A DNA stretch of 64,000 bases from Terriglobia bacterium. GTDB lineage: Bacteria; Acidobacteriota; Terriglobia; Bryobacterales; UBA6623. The first letter of the stretch is position 1. Each line of letters opens with the position of its first letter. Positions 35,037 to 43,544 of the stretch are shown in pieces. Location: positions 1 through 64,000 of the forward strand of contig VXMF01000048.1 in the NCBI GenBank assembly GCA_009841225.1, given 5' to 3'. A program made the translations under genes and the position numbers. The notes below the pieces were generated by a model. The model saw nothing but the letters and a program-made list of their open reading frames with translations, made no database searches and was not told where the DNA came from.

Positions 35037-35534
35037 CAATTCTCATTCTCTCCTACTGCCGGCTTGGCCCGGCAACCTGCCGGACACGTCGCCCTCCGCG
35101 GCGTTCCACCCCTGGCCAAGTCGGCACCGAGATGGGTGCGAAGGCAGTTGGCGCTAGAGAGCTAGTGACTGATCACGGTCAACACAGTGGCCAGGCTTCG
35201 AGAGGGGCCGGTGTTCTGCACCCCTGGGCAAGCTCGGTCAAGACCACGCAGCGTTTGCATCTTAGGCACCGTCATCTGCAGGTGTACGTATGCACTAGAG
35301 AGCACCGCATCGCCCGGATGTCAGAGACAAGCGACTCAATTGCACACATCTGGAGGGATCAGCTGCGGGTTGCGCAGAGCGGTCAAGCGGAACGGACGTT
35401 CGCGTTGGCGACTTGTTGGATTGCGGCGAGAACGTCGCAAGGTGAATGTTAGAACAGAAGTGCCAAACAGACCGGTACGACGTGACAAAGAGGATCGGCC
35501 GACTTCAAGGGAATGAGGTGGGAGGAGATTGAGG
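35037..35534. other. Intergenic region, no gene recognised
   Basis: About 490 bp lie between the divergent rph operon and the CPBP protease gene. Open frames here look non-coding by composition, and no tRNA, IS end or TA remnant was recognised on either strand. The region must contain both promoters. GGAGGAG at 35521-35527 is the ribosome-binding site of the next gene. Confidence 0.5.
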
Positions 35535-36302
35535 ATGAAAGCACTTGCATCAAGACGCCCGACTGGAGTTCTGATCGATTCGGCGGTTGAGCCTCATTCT
35601 TTGGGAAAGTGCCTTTTCCTCCATTTAGCTCCCGGCATCGCAAACCTAGCGGCGACCTTGTTGGGATTAGCGACCTTTTGGAACCCGTCACTACCGCCGG
35701 AGCTGTTCTTCGGCTTATTCACAAACGCATTCGTGCTGATTCCTGTGCAGCTAGGCTACCTCTACTACCTGGCGAAGAAGCGGCACAACCCAGGGTGGTC
35801 TCTTGAAGGCATCGTTGTATACAACCAACGAGTCTCCTGGTCTCGCTATTTCATATGGGTTCCCGCGATCCTGCTGCCAACCGCCATAATCTTCGCGGCG
35901 CTTGAGCCGCTCACCCGTTGGCTTGAAACTCTCGTAGGTGTCAGCATCTTCGCGAAGTACCAAGTGACTGGGGTTTCGGAGGCCGCAGGGATCGTTCTAA
36001 TTGGGAACATCGTCCTCACCGGCATCTTCGCCCCCATAACCGAAGAGCTCTATTTCCGCGGGTATCTGCTCCCAAGAATGCCAAGTCAGTTCGGTCGCCT
36101 GAAGCCCGCCGCACACAGCTTGCTTTTCTCCATATACCATTTCGACACGCCTTGGATGATTCCGGTCCGCACGTTGGGCATCCTGCCGCTCATTTACCTA
36201 ACCATCCACACGCACAGCGTCCGCCCCAGCATAATTGCGCACTGCTTGGTCAATTTGGCAAACTTCTCCGATTCCATATCGAGGCGAGTTGGAACCCAGT
36301 GA
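35535..36302 (+). CDS. CPBP-family intramembrane metalloprotease
   Basis: This 255-residue polytopic protein has the ABI/CPBP motifs: ITEELYFRGYLLPRM (the EExxxR motif 1), LLFSIYHFDTPWM (motif 2 His), and IIAHCLVNLANF (motif 3 HxxxN). These bind the catalytic metal within the membrane. The ATG at 35535 has GGAGGAG 7 bp upstream; the TTG at 35529 is rejected. Function in bacteria is often protein maturation or bacteriocin immunity; no bacteriocin gene is adjacent. Confidence 0.88.
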   Translation: MKALASRRPTGVLIDSAVEPHSLGKCLFLHLAPGIANLAATLLGLATFWNPSLPPELFFGLFTNAFVLIPVQLGYLYYLAKKRHNPGWSLEGIVVYNQRVSWSRYFIWVPAILLPTAIIFAALEPLTRWLETLVGVSIFAKYQVTGVSEAAGIVLIGNIVLTGIFAPITEELYFRGYLLPRMPSQFGRLKPAAHSLLFSIYHFDTPWMIPVRTLGILPLIYLTIHTHSVRPSIIAHCLVNLANFSDSISRRVGTQ

Positions 36303-36403
36303 CTGTACGAGTATGGATCTTCAAAGACGCGGGCGACGCCTGGCAGGGCGTCGAAACTCGATTGGGTTACCAGGGCCGCAGACCCGCGCGGCATGGCTTG
36401 GTT

Positions 36404-36712
36404 TCAGCCGTGTGAACCGGTGTGGCGGTCAGTGCTCGCAGCATCGATGGATTGCCGGGATCGGTCCGCTTCCGGCTCGCGGCGGAGCGTCCCGATCGAC
36501 ATTCCCGCTCCGGGTTGCTGATCGTTATCGAGTTGCATGAGGATACGGCCCAGCCAGCCAGCCGTGATGCTGACCAATGGAATTGCGGCTGTGTACCAAC
36601 GATCCCAGTCGATCAAAGTGCCAATGAAGGCGAACGGACTAATGAGAAATAGGAGTAGAAAGGCCTTCCCGTGCAGCGACTTAGGCCAGTAGCTGCCGGG
36701 CACGGCATTCAT
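36404..36712 (-). CDS. Small membrane protein, unknown
   Basis: This 102-residue frame starts with ATG at 36712. Two hydrophobic segments, GKAFLLLFLISPFAFIGTLI and WYTAAIPLVSITAGWLGRIL, are separated by DWDRW. A polar, Arg/Asp-rich tail follows. No family recognised. The upstream extension of the frame to 36913 looks non-coding. The gene is antisense to no other gene, so it is reasonably likely to be real. Confidence 0.5.
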   Translation of the reverse strand: MNAVPGSYWPKSLHGKAFLLLFLISPFAFIGTLIDWDRWYTAAIPLVSITAGWLGRILMQLDNDQQPGAGMSIGTLRREPEADRSRQSIDAASTDRHTGSHG

Positions 36713-37023
36713 TATATTTCGCTTGTCGGCGTGCTCCAAGATTCGGCGCGGCCCACGCCCACACGGTGACCCCCACCGGCCCCGCGGCCTTCGCCTGCCT
36801 GCGCCTGTCCTGTCGTGGGGAAATCGTCGCCCTACCGCGGCCGTTAGACTAGCATCGAAGAATTCCAGTCTCGGGGTACTCCAAGTCGATCCGCTCTTCG
36901 TGGAGACCACCAATCGTGACGATCTGCATTTGTGGAGCGGATGCCGAAGAAGCCCCGGTCGTGCGGCAGCCGGTATAGTACGCTAACGCTAGCGATTCGC
37001 ATGTGACGGGCGCCCGTCCCTTT

Positions 37024-37659
37024 ATGAATCTGCCCAACCTACTGACGCTATCGAGGATCTTCCTCGTCCCGCTGCTCGTGGCGGTCTTGCTGCGCAAGAG
37101 TGCCGTCGAGCTCGATACCGGCTGGGTTGTCCTGACTCGGGAAGCCATTGCGCTGGCCATCTTCCTTGCCGCGGCGCTAACGGATCTGCTGGACGGCTAC
37201 CTTGCGCGGCGTCGGCGACAGGTCACCACCTTAGGCAAGCTCCTCGACCCGATCGCCGACAAGGTGCTCGTGTCCGCCGCCCTGATCTCCCTGGTCGAAT
37301 TGGACAGAGTGGCCGCTTGGATGGTGGTGTTGATCGTCAGCCGCGAGTTTGCAGTATCGGTACTGCGCAACGTGGCCCTGTCGGAGGGAATCGTGATCGT
37401 GGCCAGCGAGTTTGGCAAGGCCAAGATGGTATCTCAGGTGACGGCGGTTTCCCTCTTGCTGCTGGCGCCGCACTCGGCCATCGTCGAGCAAGTCGGCTAT
37501 GTCGTGCTGTGGCTCGCCTTGCTGCTTACCGTGTGGTCGATGGTCGACTATTTCCGTGCCTTCTTGCAGCGGACGGGCAACGGCGAGAAGCCTGCGACGG
37601 GGGAAGAGCAGGTTCCTGTAATCCGTAGCGACGTGCCGGACGCTGGCAACCGCACGTAG
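37024..37659 (+). CDS. pgsA: CDP-diacylglycerol-glycerol-3-phosphate 3-phosphatidyltransferase
   Basis: This 211-residue membrane enzyme makes phosphatidylglycerol-phosphate from CDP-diacylglycerol. The CDP-alcohol phosphotransferase motif DGxxAR(x8)GxxxDxxxD is present as TDLLDGYLARRRRQVTTLGK followed by LLDPIADK. The N-terminus MNLPNLLTLSRIFLVPLLV is canonical, so I chose the ATG at 37024 over an upstream in-frame start at 37003. Several transmembrane helices follow. It is convergent with the redoxin gene, with a hairpin between. Confidence 0.93.
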   Translation: MNLPNLLTLSRIFLVPLLVAVLLRKSAVELDTGWVVLTREAIALAIFLAAALTDLLDGYLARRRRQVTTLGKLLDPIADKVLVSAALISLVELDRVAAWMVVLIVSREFAVSVLRNVALSEGIVIVASEFGKAKMVSQVTAVSLLLLAPHSAIVEQVGYVVLWLALLLTVWSMVDYFRAFLQRTGNGEKPATGEEQVPVIRSDVPDAGNRT

Positions 37660-37666
37660 GAGCGCA

Positions 37667-37686
37667 TTCCCGCCGTTGGGCGGGAA
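37667..37686. terminator. Hairpin between convergent pgsA and redoxin genes
   Basis: TTCCCGCC and GGCGGGAA form a perfect 8-bp stem with a GTTG loop, beginning 8 bp after the pgsA stop and 34 bp beyond the redoxin stop. It lacks a T-run on either strand, but its position between convergent genes suggests bidirectional termination. Confidence 0.5.
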
Positions 37687-37719
37687 ACGTGGGGATGTGC
37701 TCTGGAGCGTTGAGCTGAC

Positions 37720-38229
37720 TTAGCGAAGCCGAGCGACGGCAGCTCGGAAGTTCGACTCGATATTTGCGAACCACGCTTCCTCTGAGCCTTGATGCTCTTC
37801 TTGGATCATGCCGGCGCTATCGACGAATAACACGTAAGGGTAGTAGATCGGCCGCATCACCGAGATCTTGGTGATGCGCGAGAACTCCTCGCGCGACGAG
37901 AGCGCGAGTGGATAGCTGGCCCCGAACCGGGCGGCATAGTCACGCAGCCCGGCGTTGTCGATCCGATTCAGGCTCAGGCCTACGATTTGCAGGCCTCCCG
38001 ATTGCAACTGACGGTAGACCGGTCCGATGCGCTGTGTAGCCTGTTGGCAGGTTGGACAATCGGTGGAAAGAAACATGAGCACGAACGGTCGGCCTTTGAG
38101 GTCGTTCAGCGAGACTTGGCGTCCGTCGAAGGCCGTGACCTCGAACGGACTCACGGGGCGCGGGTCCGCCCAAGCGAGAGCCGCCAGCCCAAGTGCCACC
38201 GCAACGACGGTCAGTGTGCGCCCCACCAT
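37720..38229 (-). CDS. Exported thioredoxin-fold (TlpA/redoxin) protein
   Basis: This 169-residue protein has a signal peptide (GRTLTVVAVALGLAALAWA) and a thioredoxin fold whose redox site is CPTC in LMFLSTDCPTCQQATQRIG. The AhpC/TlpA-like body includes LKGRPFVLMF and YPYVLFVDSAG. I chose the ATG at 38229 because AAGGAG lies 6 bp upstream. It follows the zincin-like gene on the same strand by 17 bp and probably belongs to its transcript. A role in extracytoplasmic thiol chemistry is expected. Confidence 0.85.
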   Translation of the reverse strand: MVGRTLTVVAVALGLAALAWADPRPVSPFEVTAFDGRQVSLNDLKGRPFVLMFLSTDCPTCQQATQRIGPVYRQLQSGGLQIVGLSLNRIDNAGLRDYAARFGASYPLALSSREEFSRITKISVMRPIYYPYVLFVDSAGMIQEEHQGSEEAWFANIESNFRAAVARLR

Positions 38230-38246
38230 CCGATTCTCCTTGCCGA

Positions 38247-39524
38247 TCACAGCGGCAGCCCTTCTACGCTTCGAACGACGTTGTCGTCGATTTCCAGCAC
38301 CACTCGGCCCGCGGCCGTGCTTCCCTCGCAGCGATCCGGACCGCTGTCTACGAGGGCTAATCCAGGCCGCTTCCTCTCGCAGATCTGCCGATACAGATGA
38401 TAGTACTCCCTGGCTGCGTCACTGTCTTGCCATCGCACTGCGTAACTCAGGAATGATTCTCCGGTGCGACGCTTCTCGTAGATTTCAAAGCGCGCGCCCT
38501 GCCAGCGGTCAAGCAGCTCTCCGCGTTCTTCGTCGCCTAGGTGGTGCTGGAGCAGGATGCGGTGGTCGAGTTGGCCGAAGGTGCCATCATAGACGCGCTT
38601 GAAGCCCTTGGGAAGCGGGTGCTCGGGCAGCGGTGGCGCGGCTGGCACCACGCCGCTGAGATACAAGCTCGGCTGCAAGATCTGCTGAGTGGTTTCTGGC
38701 GGCTGCTCGAAGACTCGCTTGAATCCGTCTTTGCCAAGTCGTCGGATCAATTCGTCTTGGAACAGCAGGCCATCGGTGTAGGGAAAGATCAGCACCTCGC
38801 GGAAATACAGCGGGGTGCTGTCATAGACCGGGAATTGCTGGGCCTCGAACCGTGTCGCGCTGGCGGTCGCAATGGCCAGGAGGCGATTGCCCTCGAGTGT
38901 CTTTTCGGAACTGCGCATGGCCCATTCGGTCATCACCCACGAGGCTTGGCCCTCCATCGCGGCTAGGCGGGCTAGCTCGCCCTCGGACTCGCGTGCGCCT
39001 TCGACGTACTTGAGCAGGTTGAAATGGTGGTCGTCGATCGCGTGGACGAGTTCGTGCAGTAGCGCGTACTCCAAGGCCTCGGCGGGAGCCCAGTCGGCGA
39101 GGTACAACTCGCGCTGCTTGAAGTCGTACAGTGCCCATGCCTGCTCGCTGAGCAGGTCTAGCACCGTTTTCTCATAGTCGAAGTCTTCGGGGACGAGGCC
39201 GAATAACCGCAGGAACAGCAGCTCTCGCTCAAGTTCTCGCGGTTTCTGGCTCTGCTTCATGCGCGTCGCGTACAGCTTGCGGAAGCTTGCCTTCGAGATG
39301 GTCTTGTGTTCGATAGGTCGCCGTGGGCCGAGGCCCATGATGTCCTTGAGCTCCTCCAGCATCGAGTCGATCTGCTGAAAGACATCGAGAGCCGGGTGAG
39401 GATCGTCCTCGGCTGCCTGCACTGGAGCGGCCGTGCCAGCCGCTAGGAGGGCAACCGCGATCCAGCCAAGTGCTGCTCGCTTGGTCCGGCTGTGTAAGCT
39501 AGGCTGGCCGACTGAGGGATTCAT
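38247..39524 (-). CDS. Secreted zincin-like metallopeptidase, unknown family
   Basis: This 425-residue protein has a signal peptide (LGWIAVALLAAGTAAPVQA). A zinc-peptidase motif, HELVHAIDDHHF, lies at about residue 157, and ELARLAAMEGQASWVMTEW about 27 residues later could supply a glutamate third ligand. The rest is helical with many charged residues. It resembles conserved acidobacterial hypothetical proteins rather than a named peptidase family. It is upstream of the redoxin gene in the same orientation. Confidence 0.75.
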   Translation of the reverse strand: MNPSVGQPSLHSRTKRAALGWIAVALLAAGTAAPVQAAEDDPHPALDVFQQIDSMLEELKDIMGLGPRRPIEHKTISKASFRKLYATRMKQSQKPRELERELLFLRLFGLVPEDFDYEKTVLDLLSEQAWALYDFKQRELYLADWAPAEALEYALLHELVHAIDDHHFNLLKYVEGARESEGELARLAAMEGQASWVMTEWAMRSSEKTLEGNRLLAIATASATRFEAQQFPVYDSTPLYFREVLIFPYTDGLLFQDELIRRLGKDGFKRVFEQPPETTQQILQPSLYLSGVVPAAPPLPEHPLPKGFKRVYDGTFGQLDHRILLQHHLGDEERGELLDRWQGARFEIYEKRRTGESFLSYAVRWQDSDAAREYYHLYRQICERKRPGLALVDSGPDRCEGSTAAGRVVLEIDDNVVRSVEGLPL

Positions 39525-39600
39525 GCGGTGTGCGAACTAGCCCGCGGAATGCGCAGGCCTTGGAACGGCCCCGACTACGAGCAGTGGCGATTTGCCGGGC

Positions 39601-40398
39601 TTAGGGCTGATTGGCCTCGCTCTCCTCGTTCCCTTCCAGTACATCCCCGAACGTGATCACCGAGGTTCCCTCGAACTTCTTGTAGTTGTCGTATTTGATG
39701 ATCATGCGGATCTTCTGCGGACCGGAGCGGAATTGGAGCGTGTCGTCCGCTCGCGTGTATACCGGGAACCAGTACGTTCCGTCAATCTGGTCCCGATAGG
39801 TCTCGAAGCGCGGGAACTGCTCGTCCTTGTTCTTGCCCAAGACACCGACGCCCTTGCCGTAGGTCTTGACAATCTGGAGCCCGAGTTGGTCGACCCAGAT
39901 CTGGCCTTCGAAGTAGCGCTTGCCCTTGATCAGCTTCTTCGGCTTGACGGAGAACATATAGGTATCGATCTCGTCGACCAGTTGCTCGCCGAGGTAGTCG
40001 ATACGGTACTCGTCAGAATTCGCGCGCGTCATCACGAACGGCTGGACACTACGCAAGTCCTCCATGTCGCTCGGAGTGAGAATCAGGTTCTTCAGCGATG
40101 AAGGGGGCGCGAAGACGACCCGCTCGATGCGCTTGCCCTGACCGCCGAAAAGGACGTCCTGGACCATCTCCCAGCGGCCTCGAACGCTGCCGGAGTTGGT
40201 GTACTCGAGAATCTTCACCGACTGGCGGTAGGTGTACGATTCGCGGGCCTTGGCGAACTCGGTCTCCTTGTCGATAAAGCTGTCGATGATCTTCTGGACC
40301 TGAAGCCCTGCATCGGTTTCGTTGGCCGAGGCCGGCGCAGGTGCGCCGACCGCTAATCCGACTAAAACAGCAAGGGAGCTGAGAATCACTCGTCGCAT
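39601..40398 (-). CDS. LolA-like outer-membrane lipoprotein-sorting protein
   Basis: This 265-residue protein has a signal peptide (RRVILSSLAVLVGLAVGAPA). The body resembles the LolA/LppX-like beta fold found in DUF4292-type 'outer membrane lipoprotein-sorting' proteins: LRSVQPFVMTRANSDEYRID, GKRYFEGQIWVDQLGLQIVK and DGTYWFPVYTRADDTLQF. It would bind lipid or lipoprotein in the periplasm. I chose the ATG at 40398 because the upstream extension is non-protein-like. It stands 76 bp upstream of the zincin-like gene on the same strand. Confidence 0.75.
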   Translation of the reverse strand: MRRVILSSLAVLVGLAVGAPAPASANETDAGLQVQKIIDSFIDKETEFAKARESYTYRQSVKILEYTNSGSVRGRWEMVQDVLFGGQGKRIERVVFAPPSSLKNLILTPSDMEDLRSVQPFVMTRANSDEYRIDYLGEQLVDEIDTYMFSVKPKKLIKGKRYFEGQIWVDQLGLQIVKTYGKGVGVLGKNKDEQFPRFETYRDQIDGTYWFPVYTRADDTLQFRSGPQKIRMIIKYDNYKKFEGTSVITFGDVLEGNEESEANQP

Positions 40399-40570
40399 GG
40401 CTGCTTCAATTGTACAGACGCGCGGGTGCGACGGGGCGTTGCACGCGTCTGTTCTCGCCCTACTACTGCACCAACCCGCGCGTCGCGCCGGATGCGGATG
40501 TACTCGGCGCGGCAATGCCGCGATGGCGCCGCCCGCCGCAGCCGTCGCATGGCAGCCGGCCATGTGCTGC

Positions 40571-41221
40571 TCAGCGTGAGTGTTCGCCCTCGCGCTCCGG
40601 CTGCCGGTGCCGCAAGGGGTAGCCTCTCCCTAGCTTCTCGTTGAGGGCTCTTGCCACCGGGGCTGGCCAGAGGTCACCCTGGGGCTCGGACTCCTTGTCG
40701 AAGGGGTCGTACCCAGCGATCTCTTCTAGGCTGTACGGGCATTCCTGCGGAAGCCGCAGTTGCCAGCTACGCAGAATCCTTTTCTCAGCCGCCCAGTCCT
40801 CGGGGCTGGCTTGCTCGACCAGCTTCTCTGCGGCATCCCGCCGGCCGTCCTTCCAAGCCCGGGCCAGCATCTCGGAGAGCTCTCCCTTCATGCCGGGATT
40901 TTCCGTGAGCGTGTCGTGCATCTCCCGCTGCCATGCCACGATTTCTTTCCGCCAGTGATCGAGATCCCGGCTCGCCGGGCAGTGCTCGATCTTCAGTAGG
41001 TGCGCCATCACGTTCGTGCAGTGCGATCTCCAAGCCCTCTTTTCGCCCCGCCCCAAGGTTTCGATCTCCTCGATCACATTGTCCCAGTCGATCGCTTCGA
41101 GACGACGCGCCCGCAGGGCCGCAGCCTGCTCCTGCGTCCAAGTCCAAAAGTCTTCGTCGTAGAGTCCCCGCTCCCGCCGCTCACGGGCGGTAAGCTCCCG
41201 CATCGACGTCGCCACTGGCAT
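40571..41221 (-). CDS. DUF29 family protein
   Basis: This 216-residue protein has the DUF29 pattern: LYDEDFWTWTQEQAAALRAR, then IDWDNVIEEIETLGRGEKRA and LKIEHCPASRDLDHWRKEI. DUF29 proteins are small, soluble and common in cyanobacteria and acidobacteria, with no established function. This member has a longer C-terminal tail containing YSLEEIAGYDPFDKES. The ATG at 41221 places the motif near the N-terminus as usual. Confidence 0.88.
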   Translation of the reverse strand: MPVATSMRELTARERRERGLYDEDFWTWTQEQAAALRARRLEAIDWDNVIEEIETLGRGEKRAWRSHCTNVMAHLLKIEHCPASRDLDHWRKEIVAWQREMHDTLTENPGMKGELSEMLARAWKDGRRDAAEKLVEQASPEDWAAEKRILRSWQLRLPQECPYSLEEIAGYDPFDKESEPQGDLWPAPVARALNEKLGRGYPLRHRQPEREGEHSR

Positions 41222-41681
41222 GTCTGCATTGTAGGCGATGGGCTCAGCCAAGTACGTCAAGCGCATTTCGTAATGACGCTCCATCGGGCCGCGCCGGAGG
41301 AGCAATCGGGATGGACCCGGCATGGCCTAGTCTTCGTCGACTCGATGTCGAGCCTGAGTCGCAATGTAATGCCGACAGACGTCATCTAAGCCGTCATCGC
41401 GGTCATGAGCTGGGTCTCCCGGCAAGCCTCCCGAGTCTCGACCAAGCAGCCCGGTGGGTCGTTGTGCTGAATCGCTCCATCGACTAGTCGCCCAACATCT
41501 GGCTGGGGACCGGCGTCGATAGTGTGGTCTGGCGCGCGCAGTGCGGGCCGCAGGACGCCAGCGGTGGGACGAGTCCCGGCGCCTCACGCGCATGGCCACG
41601 CAGTGGCCGGTAGGTTTCCGTAGCTCGGGTTCGTGAGCGGGGGCTTGACTTGGACGACGGTCCGGCCATCGCGTTGATACG
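41222..41681. other. Intergenic region, no gene recognised
   Basis: About 460 bp lie between the divergent DUF29 and sulfatase genes. No frame here reads like protein and no IS or TA remnant was recognised. A TTGACT hexamer occurs at about 41645 upstream of the sulfatase, but no good -10 box is spaced correctly. Confidence 0.45.
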
Positions 41682-43241
41682 ATGGTGCTCATGCCGATTC
41701 GCATTCCGTTCCTTCTGATGGTGTCGGCGGTTGTGGCCGCCGCTGTCACGCCAGTGCCCGATTCCGTGGTGGCCGAAAGGGCCGAAGGTGCCAAGCCCCG
41801 TAACGTCGTGTTCATCCTGTCCGATGACCATCGCTATGACGCGATGTCGTTCTTGGACCACCAGTTCGCCCGCACGCCACACATGGATGCGATGGCCAAG
41901 AACGGTGTGCATCTCAAGAACGCCTTTGTCGGGACATCACTCTGCTCGCCCAGCCGCGCCTCGATCCTGACCGGGCTCTACACGTTCCGCCATCGGGTCA
42001 TCGACAATCAGCGCCTGGTGCCGAAGGGAACGCTATTCTTCCCGCAGTACCTGCAGCAGGCGGGCTTCGCCACTGCCTTCATCGGCAAGTGGCACATGGG
42101 CGCGGCGAATGATTCACCGCGGCCGGGGTTCGATCACTGGGTCAGTTTCCGCGGACAGGGACACTACCTGCCACCGAGCCCGGACTACACGCTGAACGTC
42201 AATGGCGAGCGAGCAAAGCAAAAGGGCTATATCACTGACGAGCTCACCGACTACGCGATTGATTGGCTCTCGAGCCAGAAGCCCTCTGAAAAGCCATTCT
42301 TCCTCTATTTGTCGCACAAGGCGGTGCATGCGAATTTCACGCCGTCCGAACGCCACGAGGGGTCGCTGGACGACGCTCCGTTCACGCGGCCTGCGAGCGA
42401 GGCGGATACCTTCGAGAACTACCGCGGCAAGCCGCGCTGGCTGCGGGACCAGCGCAACAGCTGGCACGGCGTGGATTTCCCATACCACAGCGCTCTCGAC
42501 GTTGAGCGTTACTACAAGCGCTACAACGAGGCCCTCAGCGCCGTGGACGACAGCATCGGCCGGGTAATGGGCAAGCTCGAGGAGATGGGCGTGGCTGACG
42601 AGACGCTGGTGATCTACATGGGCGACAACGGCTTCATGTTCGGCGAGCATGGCCTGATCGACAAGCGTGTGGCCTACGAGACATCAATCCGCGTTCCCAT
42701 GCTGATGCAGTGCCCGGACTTGTTCGAGGGCGGCACGGTAGTCGAGCAGGTCGTGGCCAACATCGATATCGCCCCCACGGTCTTTGAGGCGATGGGAATC
42801 AAGAAGCCGCCGCACATGGACGGCCAGAGCTTCCTCGCGCTGGGGCAGGGCAGGGAGATTCCGTGGCGCGATTACTTCCTATACGTGTACTACTGGGAGA
42901 AGAATTTCCCGCACACGCCGACGCAGTTCGCGTTGCGTGGCGACCGATTCAAGTACATCACCTATTACGGGCTATGGGACACCGACGAACTGTACGACCT
43001 GCAGGCAGATCCCGGCGAGACCAAGAATCTGCTGCATGACCCCGCGTACGCCAACACGGCGAAACAGATGGAAACCAGCCTGTACGAGATGATGTCCGAA
43101 CTAGGTGGAATGGCGATTCCCCTCAATGCGCCGAGGGGCAGTTCGCAGAACAAGCGGCTGCGACGGCGCGGCGGGAAAAAGGCGGCGGACTTTCCCGAGC
43201 CAATGGTGCTTGACGAACCGGTGCACCAAAACGCGCAGTAG
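41682..43241 (+). CDS. Exported type I sulfatase
   Basis: This 519-residue protein has an export signal (IRIPFLLMVSAVVAAAV). The metal site NVVFILSDDHRYDAM and the formylglycine motif CSPSR in GTSLCSPSRASILTGLY mark a type I sulfatase, with GKWHMG and MGDNGFMFGEHGLIDKR further on. The cysteine would need oxidation by a formylglycine-generating or anSME enzyme encoded elsewhere. The C-terminus is Lys/Arg-rich (NKRLRRRGGKKAADF). Together with the GH117-like and fucosidase genes it suggests sulfated glycan use. An alternative ATG lies at 41691. Confidence 0.92.
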   Translation: MVLMPIRIPFLLMVSAVVAAAVTPVPDSVVAERAEGAKPRNVVFILSDDHRYDAMSFLDHQFARTPHMDAMAKNGVHLKNAFVGTSLCSPSRASILTGLYTFRHRVIDNQRLVPKGTLFFPQYLQQAGFATAFIGKWHMGAANDSPRPGFDHWVSFRGQGHYLPPSPDYTLNVNGERAKQKGYITDELTDYAIDWLSSQKPSEKPFFLYLSHKAVHANFTPSERHEGSLDDAPFTRPASEADTFENYRGKPRWLRDQRNSWHGVDFPYHSALDVERYYKRYNEALSAVDDSIGRVMGKLEEMGVADETLVIYMGDNGFMFGEHGLIDKRVAYETSIRVPMLMQCPDLFEGGTVVEQVVANIDIAPTVFEAMGIKKPPHMDGQSFLALGQGREIPWRDYFLYVYYWEKNFPHTPTQFALRGDRFKYITYYGLWDTDELYDLQADPGETKNLLHDPAYANTAKQMETSLYEMMSELGGMAIPLNAPRGSSQNKRLRRRGGKKAADFPEPMVLDEPVHQNAQ

Positions 43242-43544
43242 CGGCTGCCTCGAGCGCGCCCGGGTGAAGAATCGGTAAAGGCCAAGCTCGAGCCGTAACG
43301 TCAGTGCGGCTTCAGCGCCTTTCCTAACGTGCTCAAAGGCCAGTTGCAGGCCGCGAGGACCGGGCGGACCGGCGGAATGGAGGCTCTCTGTCCTAGCACT
43401 GGCATGCGCGGCTCTTGGCGCCGATCTGCAGATTGGTCCGTACGTCCTTCAAGACCCATTCGACTGTGCGGGCAGCATACTCTCGGACTACCGCTGCTGT
43501 AGCAGCTCTTGCGGCACCGGCGACCATTGACGGAAGGAACAGGC

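Noticed and set aside
43276-43530. Open frame just before the multicopper oxidase encoding a signal-like stretch (LSVLALACAALGADLQIG) and a Cys-rich end (DYRCCSSSCGTGDH), resembling a copper leader peptide.
   Set aside because: No ATG, GTG or TTG start exists anywhere in the frame and no ribosome-binding site fits. It is worth remembering if proteomics ever finds it.
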